Assembly (NCBI GenBank): GCA_001599815.1
Contig: BCIA01000006.1
Coordinates: forward strand, 2,420,961-2,484,960
Reading direction: 5' to 3'
Origin: Furcasterigmium furcatum
Lineage: Eukaryota > Ascomycota > Sordariomycetes > Glomerellales > Plectosphaerellaceae
DNA: 64,000 bases
Positions 1 through 11,844 of this stretch are shown in pieces (within the stretch, counting starts at the first letter, position 1; each line of letters opens with the position of its first letter). The translations under genes were made by a program, and so were the position numbers. Below the pieces are notes generated by a model that searched no databases, was not told the origin of the DNA, and was given only the letters and a program-made list of their open reading frames with translations.

Positions 1-1529
1 TCCTCTGCTTGGCTGTTAATTGCCTTCTGGTCCATTGCCGCGTTGGGGATCTCAATCTGCATGTTGTCGCCGTCGACAGCAGTCCTTGGCTCCCAATCAA
101 CCGGTCATGAGATTTTTTGCAACCTCTTATTCCCTCGACGCCTCGTCAGATTACGCCAATGGTTCGGTGGTGCGAGACTGCAGAGCCTGCAGCCCGCATG
201 CATGCCCAACGTAAGGGTTGCATCTCGTGCAAGTCACCTTGGCTCCGCGACGCAGATCAGCGGCAGCAAGGACAGTGCTTTTTCTTCGCAACTCCCTGCG
301 TTTGTTTCCCGATGCCGGGGCTCCCTGGTTGCAGCTGTTTTTCAAGCTCTGGCCGGTAAATACCGTCGGCATGCAGCGCCGGATGTCATAGCAGTATTCC
401 GGTCGCCTCTTTGCAGGACATGTGTGTTTCGGGGATAATCAGGGGGAGGTGAGATATACCCATATCCTTGCCTAGTGTCCCAAAATACCCTCACCACATA
501 CTTCTTGATATCTGATCACTCGAGTTCCAGGGTCGCAATGGAATTCTGCAGTATTGCCGAATCTCTCGGACTCGAGTAGCACGAGCTGTCTCTGATATCG
601 CGACACAAGCACGCCCAGCGACGACGCGGAAACGACACCGACCCCGATGCGATGCTCCAGCCGGCCACGCTGCCAGGTTGCAGGGCATTTGCGCCCGCTC
701 TTTAAGCGTTCTGCAGAGAATGCCAGGGGCCTGGGAATCGAATCGGTGCCACGGTGCGACGGCCGAGGTTCTCGTTCTGCAGGTGAGATGGGGCCATCGG
801 CGGGTTTCCCTCATCGTGTCGACATTGACAAGTCTGGATCCAATATTCCTGCCTTTTCCTGGGAGATGGCCCGCCAGGCATGGTGGGACAACGGTGACGA
901 CTGTCTCGTTTGGCTGTATCATCGGGAAGGGCAGGGCAGGGGAGGGGAGGGGAGGGGTTGTTGGATGGCACGCAGGCCAAGGCACAGGATGCGAGTCCCC
1001 TGGCGGCAGATCGAGCGTTGGCATGCTGTTCGGGGGTTGAGACGGCCCTTGTGCAGTTCAGATTGACTGCCCGAGTCGCTGTTACTGTAGTCAGGCGAGG
1101 GGTATCTGTTGTGTGTATTCGCCCTACATCTCCGCAAACTCGCTGGATGAGGCTCACCCGGGTTGTGCAAGATGGAAGGATGAAACTGCGGTGGACATGT
1201 CTTGAGTGTCTGCTCCCGAGGCTGTGGCTGCGGGACGGTGTTCCTCGAGGTTCTACGGGGACTCTGGTGTGTAGATATGTCCCCGGAACTACCGACTTCG
1301 CTCGGGTATGTTGCCGCGAGAACTGTCACGTTTTTGCAATGCACGACAAGGAACATTCAGGAGCAAGGCAAGCTTCGGTTATTCAATTCTTGATACTCTA
1401 GTGCAGTACACTTGCACTATCTAACTGTCGGTGAGGGTTCCTCCGGCTTGTTCGTCAGGGGCTTCTCTCAGGGCCAACCTGACCGTTCTCTGGAGCATTG
1501 AGCGCTTGCTGGCCAGCCAAGCGATCTCG
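1..1529. other. gene-free stretch at left edge
   Basis: Open frames here overlap on both strands, have no recognisable family signature and show no splice-linked conserved segments, so I call no gene. The stretch lies downstream of the minus-strand gene that ends at 1530 and may include its 3' UTR. The one structural element is the G-run array at 924-957, listed separately. Confidence 0.5.
924..957 (+). repeat. G-run array, potential G-quadruplex
   Basis: Seven consecutive runs of three to four G are separated by one or two bases (GGG-aa-GGG-ca-GGG-ca-GGGG-a-GGGG-a-GGGG-a-GGGG). The last four are spaced by a single A. This fits the usual intramolecular G-quadruplex pattern on the plus strand. 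It lies about 570 bp beyond the stop of the nearest gene. Confidence 0.7.
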
Positions 1530-2589
1530 TCAATCCACCAGCCGGATGTAGATGACCAGCGATCCAAGATGGACATGCTTGGGCATCTCAAGCTTGTCAT
1601 ATCCCTCCAGCAGCCTGTCGACCCTTGAAGACTCCGGATCGACGACCTTCGGGAACGGATGAGGGAGGCGACTTTGTTTGCCCGTGTCGCGCTTGTCCCA
1701 GATGATAATCGAAGGTTTGCTGGTGTCCGCGATGATCTGTTTCACCGGAGCAGAGGGCCGTGTGGCGATGACGATAGACTGCTCGCCGACCTCGAGAAAC
1801 CCCCTCGGCTGTGCGAGTACAGTGACGCGTTCTGACTTAAGAACCTTCTTGTCTACTGTGGTGTAGCCCTGATCGTGTGTGAAGCAGACCAGGTTGTCGA
1901 TCTGGAGCACCGCATCGCGGATGAGGAGCATCAGGGCGTGCCGGGTGACCGAGGTATCATCAGGGTCAAACGCGTGGAAAGTGCCCAGGCCGAAGACCAC
2001 GATGTTTTTGACCGGTGCGGGTTTGCTCCTGTGAATGAAACCACGAAGAAGCCCGAACCATTCGGTTGCCTCCAAGTCCCGTTTCTTCTCCTCGAAGTCC
2101 GCCTGGAGTCGTTGGATCAGGTCATCGGGGCCGGCTACATCCAGTGTAGCTGCAGAACGGAGGGACGCGGAACAGTGAATCGAGAGGTAGGCTGAAGCTC
2201 GGTTGAAGTGATCCGGCTTTGACAGGCAGTGTGCCCTGAGGCTTTCGATAGAGCGATAGAATACAGAAGAGCTTGCGTGATCCAGGCTTAGATGAGGTCT
2301 TCATGACGGTTCCGACTGGGAGAAAAACATACCATGGGTCCTCGACCTTGACTTCAACTCCATCTATGCCCTTGATCCTGAAGTCGATCTCCTCCCCCTC
2401 TTTAAGCCTTTTAAGGGCGTTGAGCTGGCCTTCCAGGTTCCGGAACTGGGCCTTGGAGAAAAGGGGGGTGCCAGTATCGTACAACAACTGGATGCGCTCC
2501 AAGACACTGACCATTTCCTGCTCTCGGGCCTGCCCCTCAGGCGTCTCCGCATAGTTAACTGCAGCCCCGAGATTCTGCTGGGGCTCCAT
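1530..2589 (-). CDS. SRR1-like domain protein
   Basis: Two exons, complement(1530..2271, 2333..2589), 332 aa. The 61-nt intron (GTATGT donor, AAG acceptor, a CTAAG branch-like motif) joins VEDPC to SSVFYRSIESL in frame. Translating straight through the intron instead leads to a stop near 2122. The C-terminal half, roughly residues 175-310, has the SRR1-like pattern: a hydrophobic strand ending in FGLG, a Q-x-D / YT-x-x-DK region, LAQPRGFLEV, and a late strand PSIIIWDK. SRR1 was named from a plant circadian and light-signalling regulator; fungal members are mostly uncharacterised. The start is the ATG of MEPQQ. An in-frame ATG at 2640 would add 17 residues. Function is inferred only at family level. 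Confidence 0.75.
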
Positions 2590-3233
2590 TTTGGTGTATT
2601 GAATGCGTCGAGGTGGTGAAGATGTATACCTATGTATCATGCGTCGGGGGCATCAAGCAGGAGATGTAGTTGCAAGTTTGGTACCCCAGATCATCTAGGC
2701 GATAAAGGAGGATTGTAGGTACACATCTAATTCAGGTTCTTCACGGTCGAACCTACTATCCAAGTTGCTGAAGCAGATCGACTCAGGGCAGCATCAGGAA
2801 GCAGCATCCGAGTCCCTGATGCAGAGGCGAAGGACTGTCGCTGTGCCAGTGGCGATACTCCAATCCATCAGAGGAAGGCACGAGCGACTGACATAGGGGG
2901 AGGGCAGGAGAGACTGACATAAGAGGTTGAGGCGTTAATGGGTACTGATACTAAGGAGGTAAGTCTGATTCACAGCAGGTATGCAAGACCACTCTGACTG
3001 GACGGCTCTGAAGCAATGGAGAGAATTGGCTGTATACATACGGCAAAAGAAACGTCCATGTATCGAATTGACTGTGCCTGGGTCCCCCGCAAATCCCACC
3101 GGCAGTGATGACATACTGTACAATGCATGTGAAGCAACCCTGACAGCGTTCTGCCCCCTTAATCGACTGTCCCGCGTCGTTCACGACCGACCGCGTACCA
3201 TCCCCCGATCCACCCCTCACGAGTCGTCTGTCC
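2590..3233. other. intergenic, no gene seen
   Basis: This 644-bp gap separates two minus-strand genes, being the upstream region of the SRR1-like gene and the downstream region of vps68. I see no conserved open frame or RNA motif. A GGTAC word occurs near 2720. Confidence 0.5.
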
Positions 3234-3810
3234 TCACAGCGACAGGTTGTAGCTGTACTCGTCCTCCATGTTCTGACTGACCCACAGCACGACACTGCTC
3301 GCGCCCACCAGCACGTTGGCCACGACGATCTCGATACCCATGCCGAGGGCCGGGAACTCAACATTCTGCATGACGAACTTGAGCACGAACACGACGACGC
3401 CGCCGGCCATGCCGCCCGCGAGGGCCGCGAAGCCGAGGAAGAGCACGACGCGGGCCTTCCACGCGACGCCGTTGCCGCTGTAACTGAAGCTGTCGGCGGC
3501 CAGGCGGGCCTTCTCAACGCTGTTGATGATGAGCATGCCGAGGGCCGAGAAGATGAAGGGCAGCCAGTCGACGAAGTTGATGTGGATGGTCGATGCGTTC
3601 CTAGTGGACTTGGACCAGACGGCGCTGTCGAGGAGGGTGTAGAAGGCAATGGAGAACTGGGAGGGGTTAGCTGGCGGCGTCGGGTCGGGGCGGTTGACGC
3701 TGGGGGCAGGGACGCACCAAGCCGCCGGCGATGTAGACGCCCGAGTTGCGGGCCCAGACGGAGCTGAGCCATTCAGGCTTGCGGAACTTCCAGAGGCGCT
3801 CTTCCTCCAT
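3234..3810 (-). CDS. vps68: Vps68, vacuolar protein sorting / TMEM50 (UPF0220) family
   Basis: Two exons, complement(3234..3656, 3718..3810), 171 aa, close to the 184 aa of yeast Vps68. Exon 1 encodes MEEERLWKFRKPEW and RNSGVYIAGGL. A 60-nt GTGCGT...CAG intron follows, and exon 2 resumes with FSIAFYTLLDSAVWS, the family's first membrane segment. Four hydrophobic segments are visible at about residues 25-45, 62-80, 98-118 and 138-158, with the conserved NFVDWLPF loop between the first two. The family works in endosome-to-vacuole sorting, in yeast together with ESCRT components. The longer reading upstream of exon 2 is intron translated in frame and should not be used as the N terminus. Confidence 0.92.
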
Positions 3811-4579
3811 GGTGATGGTGGTGAGGTTGGTGGTCGGGATGCTTGGGTGCTTCGGAGCTTGAGCTTCGGTGGTATCGGGGATTCGGTCGCGTGCGGGTTC
3901 CGCTGGTTACCAGGCGGGTTTGAGAAGAGTCCGAGAAGCGCGGATTCTGGAAGACGGTTCTGCAGGCAACGACCGGTCGTACAATCAGTCAGAGGTAGGT
4001 CGGGTAGAGGAGGCTGAGGGATGACGACGGAGGTTGTGGTGGCCGAAAGTGATCGTCTGCCCGCCTTGATGTCGGACTGGAGTCGCAAGCCGTCAGTTGA
4101 TCCACTGCGATGGAGCATGCTGATTCGCCGTCACAATCTCCGTGGCTGGACCACGGTGACCACACTGATGTGGCTCGTGCTTGTGACCCACTTGCATCTG
4201 GCACCCAGAGCTGGGAACACTACGCTGAGGATCCTGCCCTTGAATCCAGCAACTCGCACTAACAAAGTCCAAGTGCGCTTCATGCTATCATCACCTTCCA
4301 AATCCGCTCACCATACCCGGTGAATTCGTAACCTGAGAGAATTTAGATCCTAGTGTGGCATTCAGAGGTTGCCTGGCCCAGGGCGCTATCAACAGCCAAG
4401 CTCTCTAGTCTGTTGCCTAACCCCTTTCCCTGAACCTCCCCTTCACCTCCACGAGAGAAAAGGGTCGTGATGCTGCTGTCGGCCACATATATAAGACATG
4501 GACTCATGACAGCAGGCAGAAAAGTGATCACTATCAGTTCACCTTCATATTCGGCATAAGCATTCTCACCCCGGACAAG
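3811..4579. other. divergent intergenic region (vps68 / orphan)
   Basis: This 769-bp region carries the upstream sequences of vps68 (leftward) and of the orphan gene at 4580 (rightward). A TATA element at 4488-4494 points to the orphan. No gene is supported inside it. Confidence 0.55.
4488..4494 (+). promoter_or_regulatory. TATA box upstream of the 4580 gene
   Basis: TATATAA sits 86 bp before the ATG at 4580, a normal distance for a fungal TATA element with a short 5' UTR. A TATA box suggests regulated rather than constitutive expression. This is inference only. Confidence 0.5.
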
Positions 4580-5584
4580 ATGGAGGAGTCGAAAATGACT
4601 CTGCAGTCCCTCCTGGACGAGCCCAAGGGCAAGACCACTTACTATCCCAACGAAGCATTCCTCCTTCACGTCTTCTGGCAAGCGCCCAGCATCTGTGCTG
4701 CCCGAGAGATCCTCGAGTCCCTTGCCATCTGCGGCAGGGCAACGCACCGCGACACACCCTGCGTCCCGACCTATTTCTTCCGCCTCTCGACCCTTGACGG
4801 AGACTTATACCCAACCCCCACCACAATCGCAGAACACCCCCAGATCTCCTCCGCCCTCAAGAAACTAGATGTCGGCGTCCCCCGCCCGGCAATCGAAGCA
4901 GACCTCCGCCGGCGCAACCTCCCCCCTTCCCTCTTGGACGCAGCCCCCTCGGATCCCCTCCCAGCGGACCTCCAGCAGGGCCCCGTCGTCGTCGAACTCA
5001 CAGAGCTCTACCTCGACACCCGCAGCTTCTACGAGCATGCAGGCTCGAGAGACTACCTCCAGGCTTACGGAAACGTTACCCAGCCCCGGCTTCAAAACGC
5101 CGCGACCACAGTCCGCCTCGGCACCCCCGCGCCCAACATCGTCGATTCGATCCTCGCCCCGATGCTCAAGGAGATCCCCCACCCTCTCGAGGAAGGATGC
5201 ACACTCTTCCGCGGTCCGGGGCAGAAGGTCACCGGGGGTGTTCTCATCTCCATCTCCGCGACGGGGGCACCGGGCGACCTGGTGCCACGCCTCCCCGTGC
5301 CGCTGCGGGACCAGAGCACAACGTGCGTCGCCTTCCCGCACCCTCTCCGCGAGGGAACAAGCAGGGCGCTGTGCGTCCTCCCCTTCCCCCCGGGCGCGGA
5401 GCTCCTGAGGGAGCTTTCTCAGCTTCCCTCAGTCACTGGCATGGAGGTACGCTGCAACGAGGCGGATGCCGAAGTGCTCGTCCAGGCGGTCCAAGGGGCG
5501 CATCTAGAGAAGTGTACTGTTGTCACCGACAACCAGGCGGGATATGTACTGCATGAAAAAGCAGCCGAGGTGTCGGGGATCTAG
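4580..5584 (+). CDS. hypothetical protein, 334 aa, intronless
   Basis: Single exon from MEESKM to EVSGI. I do not recognise the family. It is soluble-looking: no signal peptide, no membrane segment, acidic to neutral. The N-terminal part (EAFLLHVFWQAPSICAAREI...LAICGRATHRDTPC) and the C-terminal part (ALCVLPFPPGAELLREL...VTGMEVRCNEADAEVLV) each read like a strand-helix-strand unit. This is reminiscent of ferredoxin-like alpha/beta folds such as dimeric alpha-beta barrel proteins, but that is a weak impression. Strong third-position C bias and an uninterrupted frame across 1 kb, with a TATA box upstream, support a real gene. It has no functional neighbour. Confidence 0.75.
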   Translation: MEESKMTLQSLLDEPKGKTTYYPNEAFLLHVFWQAPSICAAREILESLAICGRATHRDTPCVPTYFFRLSTLDGDLYPTPTTIAEHPQISSALKKLDVGVPRPAIEADLRRRNLPPSLLDAAPSDPLPADLQQGPVVVELTELYLDTRSFYEHAGSRDYLQAYGNVTQPRLQNAATTVRLGTPAPNIVDSILAPMLKEIPHPLEEGCTLFRGPGQKVTGGVLISISATGAPGDLVPRLPVPLRDQSTTCVAFPHPLREGTSRALCVLPFPPGAELLRELSQLPSVTGMEVRCNEADAEVLVQAVQGAHLEKCTVVTDNQAGYVLHEKAAEVSGI

Positions 5585-6393
5585 TAAATGTCAGACATTA
5601 CTTGTGGCCTCCGGGTGCCCCTTGGAGCCAGGCATATGAATGGACGCCTGGAAAATGTTCCCATACCCGTGCACGCATCTTTTCACACCTTCGAACATGT
5701 CACCAGAAACAAATAGAGCCAAGATGAACCACGCCTGAGGCGCAACTATTCATTCCACCGGGCTACCGTGAGGCAGCCACGGTGTTCTAATGGTACACAA
5801 CGATTAGAGGCATGCCACGCCTGGCCTGCCCCGATGATATCAACGCCCTAAAGTTACTTCCTAACCATGATCGCTGGTCCAAGCCACAGGCTGCGCCTCT
5901 CTGAACTGCCGGGCAGCCCACCACTAAACCAGTCGCATCTTCGGAATTTGTTGCCATGTTATCAAAGGTGTAAGAAACGCGATACAATGCCACGCCATGC
6001 CATGCTTGGCTCGAGGGTCCTTGTCGAACCAAGAACCCGTCGAGCGTATTCGAGAAGCAGAGGGAACTCACCGCCAAAGGCAAATGAATACTTGCGCCTT
6101 CTCCAGAGAGGCCTCAAGCAGGAGAATAAGAGGAAAAGGGTTTTCGAAGGTGAGCCGTGCCGCCAAATCCGATGTGCTCGATTCAAGTCAGGGTGTGCCA
6201 ACCTCGGCGCCGACGTGTAATCATAAGTGCTCATGAGAGCTACAGGACGCCTCAAACTCCGTAATGTGCTTCCGTAGAGGAGAACAGAAAGCCACCGCTC
6301 CGCGCTGCTCGACGAGCAAGACGGTCAAGGAAAGTCCGGAAAAGTGCATCAGAGTCGTTGTCGTTTCGCATATCCAGCAATGGATTGAAGCTT
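5585..6393. other. intergenic between convergent genes
   Basis: 809 bp between the stop of the plus-strand orphan and the stop of the minus-strand knr4 gene. Short overlapping open frames on both strands have no recognisable content, so I see nothing functional beyond the two 3' UTRs. Confidence 0.5.
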
Positions 6394-8128
6394 CTAAATC
6401 TCAATTTCCTTCAACGGCTCCTCGGTCACTTCCGGGAGCTTGCCGTTGGCCTTGGAGTTCGGCGCCGTGTTCTCCTTGCCCCTGTCCTCGGGACTGTGGG
6501 GGTCGTTCACCTTGACGCTGTCTTCGCTAGGACGGGGCGTGTCGACTTCAACCAGCTTGGGAGGCTTCGTGCCATTCGCCTGTATCTCTGGCAGGGCGGA
6601 TTCCTCGGCCACCATACCCAGTGGACTAGGTTTTCCGAGGCCAGGGCGGATGGGGCTGGCCAGAGGCGATTGTCCGCTGGGCCGTTGGAGCGAGCGGCCG
6701 CGCGCTTCACCGTTAACAGGCTCTCCTGTAGGGCTCGAGTACGGGGAGCCGGAGCTGGATCCTGCGGGCGAGGCCGTCCTGCCGGGAGGCACGGCCGACC
6801 TCCTCCGAGCGGCGCGGCGTCCGTACTTCTGGTCCATCCTCCACCGCAGAATACCGAAGTAAGGCGGCTCGACACGGGTGTCCTTGAACTCTCGGAGCTT
6901 CAGTTCACCGCTGTCCTCGTCGACAAACCATTTGCCGCTTTTCAGATCGTCGGCGACAATGGCGAGAAAATGAGCCCAAGACTTGGCGATAACGTACTTG
7001 GTGTCATAGTCGCGACCAAAGAGGATAATCTGGCCCCAGGTGCCGTTAGGGCCGGGAGCCAGGTCGACAGCCAGATTATTGCCGCCCCAGTCACGCACGA
7101 GGGGGATCCAAGCCGGGTGAGCGTACGCCCTCTGGACGGCGTTGGGAGGCACGGACTCCTGGCGAGACAGGAGATCTTGGCGCCAGTTCGGGTTCTGAGC
7201 GGCGGCGCGGGGTGATGCGGGAGTCCTAGACGAGGACGCCTCGTTGCTTCCGCCCAGTGCCTTCGAGGGAACAGCGGGCTTAACAACTGTCGTGTCCAGC
7301 AAAAATTGCTGGTTGACCTTCTTCCAGGTCTCCCATTCCTGCACCAACTCCTCGCAGTCCAGCAGCATGGAGCCGAAAATAATGCCGGTCGGGGTGCCCC
7401 AGCGCTCTTGGCCATCGTGGATCATCAGAGACTCGCGAACGTCCTGGGGGAGCGTGCAATCGAGAATGTGCTCAAGCTCGTTGAGGTCGTTGTTAGTGGC
7501 CCCTTCACCAAGCTGGTCGAACAATTCCGGATACTGTTCCTCGGCCCACGAGTCAATCTTCCTCCAAGAGTGAGAGACAGGGGGGGCCGGAGGCAAGCCG
7601 TCTTGAAACGATTGCATCTGTACGTCGCCAGGGCTTTGCATGTCGAACCCATCTTGTTGGCTCTGACGGCGGGCCATCTGGGATCGGGAACCAGGCGAGT
7701 ACGGGTTTGGGCTGGAGGGTGTGTACGGGGAGCCCATCCCTGCGCCCTGGTACGACGTGTTGCTGTTCTCGCGGGTAAGGGAAGAGTGACCGCCCTCGTC
7801 ATGGTAAGGCGAGGCGACGTTGATGTTGGATTCGGATGCAGCGGTGGCGACGGATGTGAGGATGCTGTGTCGGCCGTTGGACAGGGGGACATGTCGGCCG
7901 CTTCGATAGGGAGAGTCGGGAGTAGAATCTGGGACAGAGCTGTTAGCCGGGGAGCCTGGTTTCAAGTTCGCGAGTGCTGGCGGTGCGTACGTCTGTCATA
8001 GCTGGTCATGGTGTGCCAGACAGAACGGAAGGCGTCGCTGATGCTGGAGCAGAAGAGTTAGCGATCGGAGCCAACAAAAGTAGTGTAGCCGTCAGGCGAG
8101 TCGGTCGCTGGACGTACGAGAAAGCCAT
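6394..8128 (-). CDS. knr4: Knr4/Smi1 family, cell wall biosynthesis regulator
   Basis: Three exons, complement(6394..7928, 7991..8043, 8118..8128), 532 aa. The first coding exon is only 11 nt (MAFS). The second encodes the family's N-terminal signature SVWHTMTSYDR, and splicing at GTACGC / GTCCCAG gives DRHSTPDSPYRSG. The SMI1/KNR4 domain covers roughly residues 155-355: WRKIDSWAEEQYPELFDQL, IFGSMLLDCEELVQEWETW, and after an insert, HPAWIPLVRDWGGNNLAVDL and WGQIILFGRDYDTKYV. N- and C-terminal flanks are Ser/Pro-rich and probably disordered. In yeast, Knr4 coordinates cell wall glucan/chitin synthesis with the Slt2 MAP kinase pathway. The open frame continues upstream to a TTG at 7965, but that part lies in intron 2. 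Confidence 0.93.
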
Positions 8129-11100
8129 GATTGGCAGATCAGAATGGTCCCAGGCGGGAGCGACGGAATAAGGTGAAGTTGGAGAAGAACTAAATGCTCG
8201 TCCCGGGCCGGACCGCGGTCGGAGATTCGCAGGTCGAAAAGGTCACTAAAACTGTGAAAGTCTCGAGTCGTGCGCTTTTTCGATTGAAGGCCGGATTGTC
8301 AACTCGTATGGACGCCCGCAGGGATTCTCGTAACTGGGTCAACTCTAAGCAGGTCGGCGCTTGTTGTCAGCAGACGCGCCGTGGCCTTGGCGCAGCGTCG
8401 ATGGCGGCTGGCGTTACTGTTGTTGATTCCAACAAGTAGCTGGTTGTATTGAAGACGCTGGCGATGGTTGAGAGGCGACCAAGCGCAACAGACTCAGGAT
8501 TGAAGTGTCGGGCCCTCGGCCTTGATCGTGGCAGCGAAATGTAGGTTCGTGTTGTGTTTGGCGGTGGAATTTAGAGTTCCTATCGCGCTCCGCAGGAGTT
8601 TGGTCGGAGTGGTGGCACTGGGGAAAGGGGGAGCCAAGGAGGTCCCAAGGGCGGCTGTCCAATGTTTGGAGGGAGGGTCGACTTGAGTGAGACCTTCAGC
8701 TGGCAGCGCTGTGTGGTGCTTGCTGGGACGGCTGCAAGGCGATAGAAGGAGGTCTCGGAATGCGTTGGGTGGTGGACAGGGGTCTCGCCTGCGCTTTTCG
8801 ATGCCGTATGGGGGGTTTTGGTGGAGGACCAGGGGAAAGGAGAATGAATGGGACGAAAAAGGAGGCGTGCGGGTTTGGGCGGCGTCAGACGTGCATATGA
8901 CTGAGGAAGGTCGTTGATGATGATTGATCCCGCCTGCACAATTTCTTTTGCTACCTGTCGTTCTTCCAGGTATCGTTCCTTTTCCTTGTCCAAGTCCGAT
9001 CCGGCAGGCTGAATTATTATTGTAAAGTGTTGTCAATCGGGGAGAGTGAATGTTGTCGGGGTCGGGTGCCGTATCGTAGAAGAGTGGTGGCGGATGGAAT
9101 TAGGGGGTGGGTGGATCGACTCGGGCGAACGACTGGCTGCTGACGAGAGGGAGACGGGCGAGCGAGCGAGCGAGACAGAAGAGAGTGACAGTCCGCAGCA
9201 GTCGAGAGAGCACTTCAGGCGAGGTCGGGGAGGATGAAGTGGGAGGAACGAAGGTGAGGACGGACGAGTTGGGAAGAAGGGGAAAAAGTTGGCAAGAAAG
9301 AGAGGAAAAGGAGGTTCCATCAGGTTTGATGGTGGAGGGACGCTACTGCCAACCACGAAGCTACAGTGCATCGTACCTACCTCCGGCACCCGTGGGTATC
9401 CACTAGCGCAGATGGGCGGGGGCATTTCCCACGGCGGAGGTACATCATGGTTGCCCCTGAATTGGACGAAGCATCCAGGATGCCTGTTTACTTGTTCAGC
9501 TGCTGGCCTGCTGCCCTAGTAATTAAGGGGGGCCAAGGCGAGAGACGGGTGCCGAGATTGGCATCCAGGTATCGCCCGCATGAAATTACTTGCCCCGGTA
9601 CATTTCCATGTGCCGTCTTTGCGCTCGTCCATTCATCCCCGGCACCTCCAGAACTTCAGACGATACCAGCGCCTTTCGTCCAATATGCCTTTCCACGATC
9701 TGTCGAGGTCGTGTCACGGGGCTGGGTCTTTTGGCCACTCGAGACGAAATGCGAGGCTGGTCTCATACAGACGTTCAACAGTCATTCAGTCGCGTTCAAC
9801 GTCCGCCAAGAACTCGGTTCTGTGGTGAGATGCTGATAGCGTGGCCATCTCAGGAACCGTCCAATGAACTGAGTTCCGAGAGGATCCATGTCGCGTCCAC
9901 TCCCTGAATCGAATCCTCCATTTTCTCTCCCCCGGCCATCCGGCGGCCTGCCAACCTGCCTCGTGAAAAAATACAACAGAAGGGTGGCAAATGCGGGAGA
10001 GAGGAAAGCCCCGAAATAGACGATCGATCGTGGCATCATCGACGCGCACATCATCCCCCCATTCAAATGCCCAGCCGTGCAATCGTTGCTTCCCCGCCTC
10101 GCTCATCATCCAGATCGCAGACGCCATGTCGTGATACGTCTGTCTGGAGGTCGGCCGGATGCACGCTCACCCGGCCCGTTCAGTCGATTGGAGAACAACG
10201 ATCGTCGCCCTCTTGGCACCGCCAGACAAGCCGGAGGTTTCCATGCTTGGCGGGTTGGCATGTCGTCTCAACTCGAAGGCTGCGACTTGGCCATTTGGTC
10301 TGTCACAACCTGGCCTGACAGCCCTGTGACAAGCAGTTCTCCGGAAGGCCATTTGGGCCATGAGCCAGAAGCTCCCCCAGGCTGCATGAAACGAACTCCT
10401 CATGTCCGGGCCATCAGGATGGTCCCCTCAAAGAAGGGCTCACCATTCTTCAAGCACAAAGCCTGGACACAATGCACGGCACACCCTCGCGTGTCCCATC
10501 CATTGTCACGGGCTCGATGAAACACACGGCATGGAGGTGACAGGACAGGCAAGGGTAGGGCCCGTCTCGTGTCCCAAAATTCAACAACAATCAAGCATCT
10601 CGCCTCCCTGCCCAAATGCCAAGTCTGCCCCAGCTCGTATACAAGGACAGAGATTGAGAGAGGCCGCCAGAGACATCGACTCAGATGATGCCAAGATCAG
10701 CAAGACAAGTCGATTCCTGTCTTGAGGAGCCCTACGCCCCGAAGGAACCTAGACTTTGCTAGCCCCCGCAGTTCGTCGTTTCGAGTTCCCGGCCGGCATG
10801 TCGCGCCGTCGAAATGCCCCGCAAAGACCGCTGACAAAACGCTTGAATCTGGAACCAGCCTGGTGCTGGTGACGGAAGAGTTCGCAGCAGCTGTTGCGTA
10901 CCGCCAAACCGTGAGACCAACCGACCAGCCAACCAACCACCTTCATTGCAGTGTAATAAGTAAGGTAGGCACCACGAGAGGTCCCCTGGGCCATAGCTCC
11001 CACTGCGACAAGCGAGCAAGCCTCCTGCACGCCCGCCGCCACCCCGATCTGTGGCACCGCGCGAAGCATCGTGGCAGGGCGCCTCGCTGGGCTCAAAGTC

Positions 11101-11844
11101 AATTGCCGTTGGCCAGCTTTTTAGCTCGCCGTCTTGATTAAAGGCATCGTATCGTCCGGCCAGATGACTTACAAGCACGCGAGCACGTCAACTGCGGCTG
11201 AGATGGGGGCTCGACATGGTTTGTCACTATGAGGGCTGGCAATGACATCGTGTGCTGTGGGTGATTGAGGATGACAAGTCCCGACTCACTGTTCGGAGCT
11301 TCCACAACCTTTTCCTTCTAGTCTTGAAACATACAGCCATCCTGCCGCCAGCCGCCCTGCTTTACCCCGCGTCGGCAGTGGTGGGATGAATGGCTACCGG
11401 CATCCCACAAGGCGCGGCCGGGTGGCGGGCCACGTTTTCGAGGCGAGGGTTTGATGGTGTTCGGGAGGCTGACGATTGCTTGCCTCCTCCCACCTGCGTG
11501 CACGGCGATGACACCTGCGACTGCAACGGTTGTTTGTCCGCGCCGATCCCGTGTCTTCTGCTCCGGTGTGGCTGGGTAAAGAAAATCGCCGTTTCCTTGA
11601 CTTTGCGACGGGATCACATCATGTGGTTGGACATGTCCTATCAGATGATGCCCCCTGACTGGTCATTGTTGTTATTGTTGTTGCTTTATTTTCATGTCAC
11701 ACAATGTGTGCTATTTACGGATTTTTGCTGTGTCGTTTCTTTGGCAACTCAAAAACGGCAGGATCATATGCGAGTCTCCTGACCTGTTGGTTTGGGGTAG
11801 TCATCGCTTTGTTCTCCATGTAGCAGTGCCACTGATGTGGATTG
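8129..11844. other. 3.7-kb gene-free region upstream of knr4
   Basis: No coding gene is supported between the knr4 start and the 3' end of the exonuclease gene. Candidate frames are short, overlapping and without family signatures on either strand. From about 8600 to 9300 the minus strand is strongly C/T-rich, as near transcription starts of highly expressed fungal genes, so part is probably knr4 promoter and 5' leader. A short GAGC repeat occurs around 9158-9175 and a CCAACC-rich patch around 10915-10942. A non-coding RNA or an unrecognised intron-rich gene cannot be excluded. Confidence 0.5.

Noticed and set aside
3657..4118. Extended N terminus of the Vps68 reading frame
   Set aside because: This part is intron 1 and sequence upstream of exon 1 read in frame. 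Splicing to MEEERLWKFRKPEW gives the family N terminus.
9158..9176. GAGC short repeat as a microsatellite or CRISPR-like array
   Set aside because: It has only about three or four units and no spacers, so it is ordinary low complexity.
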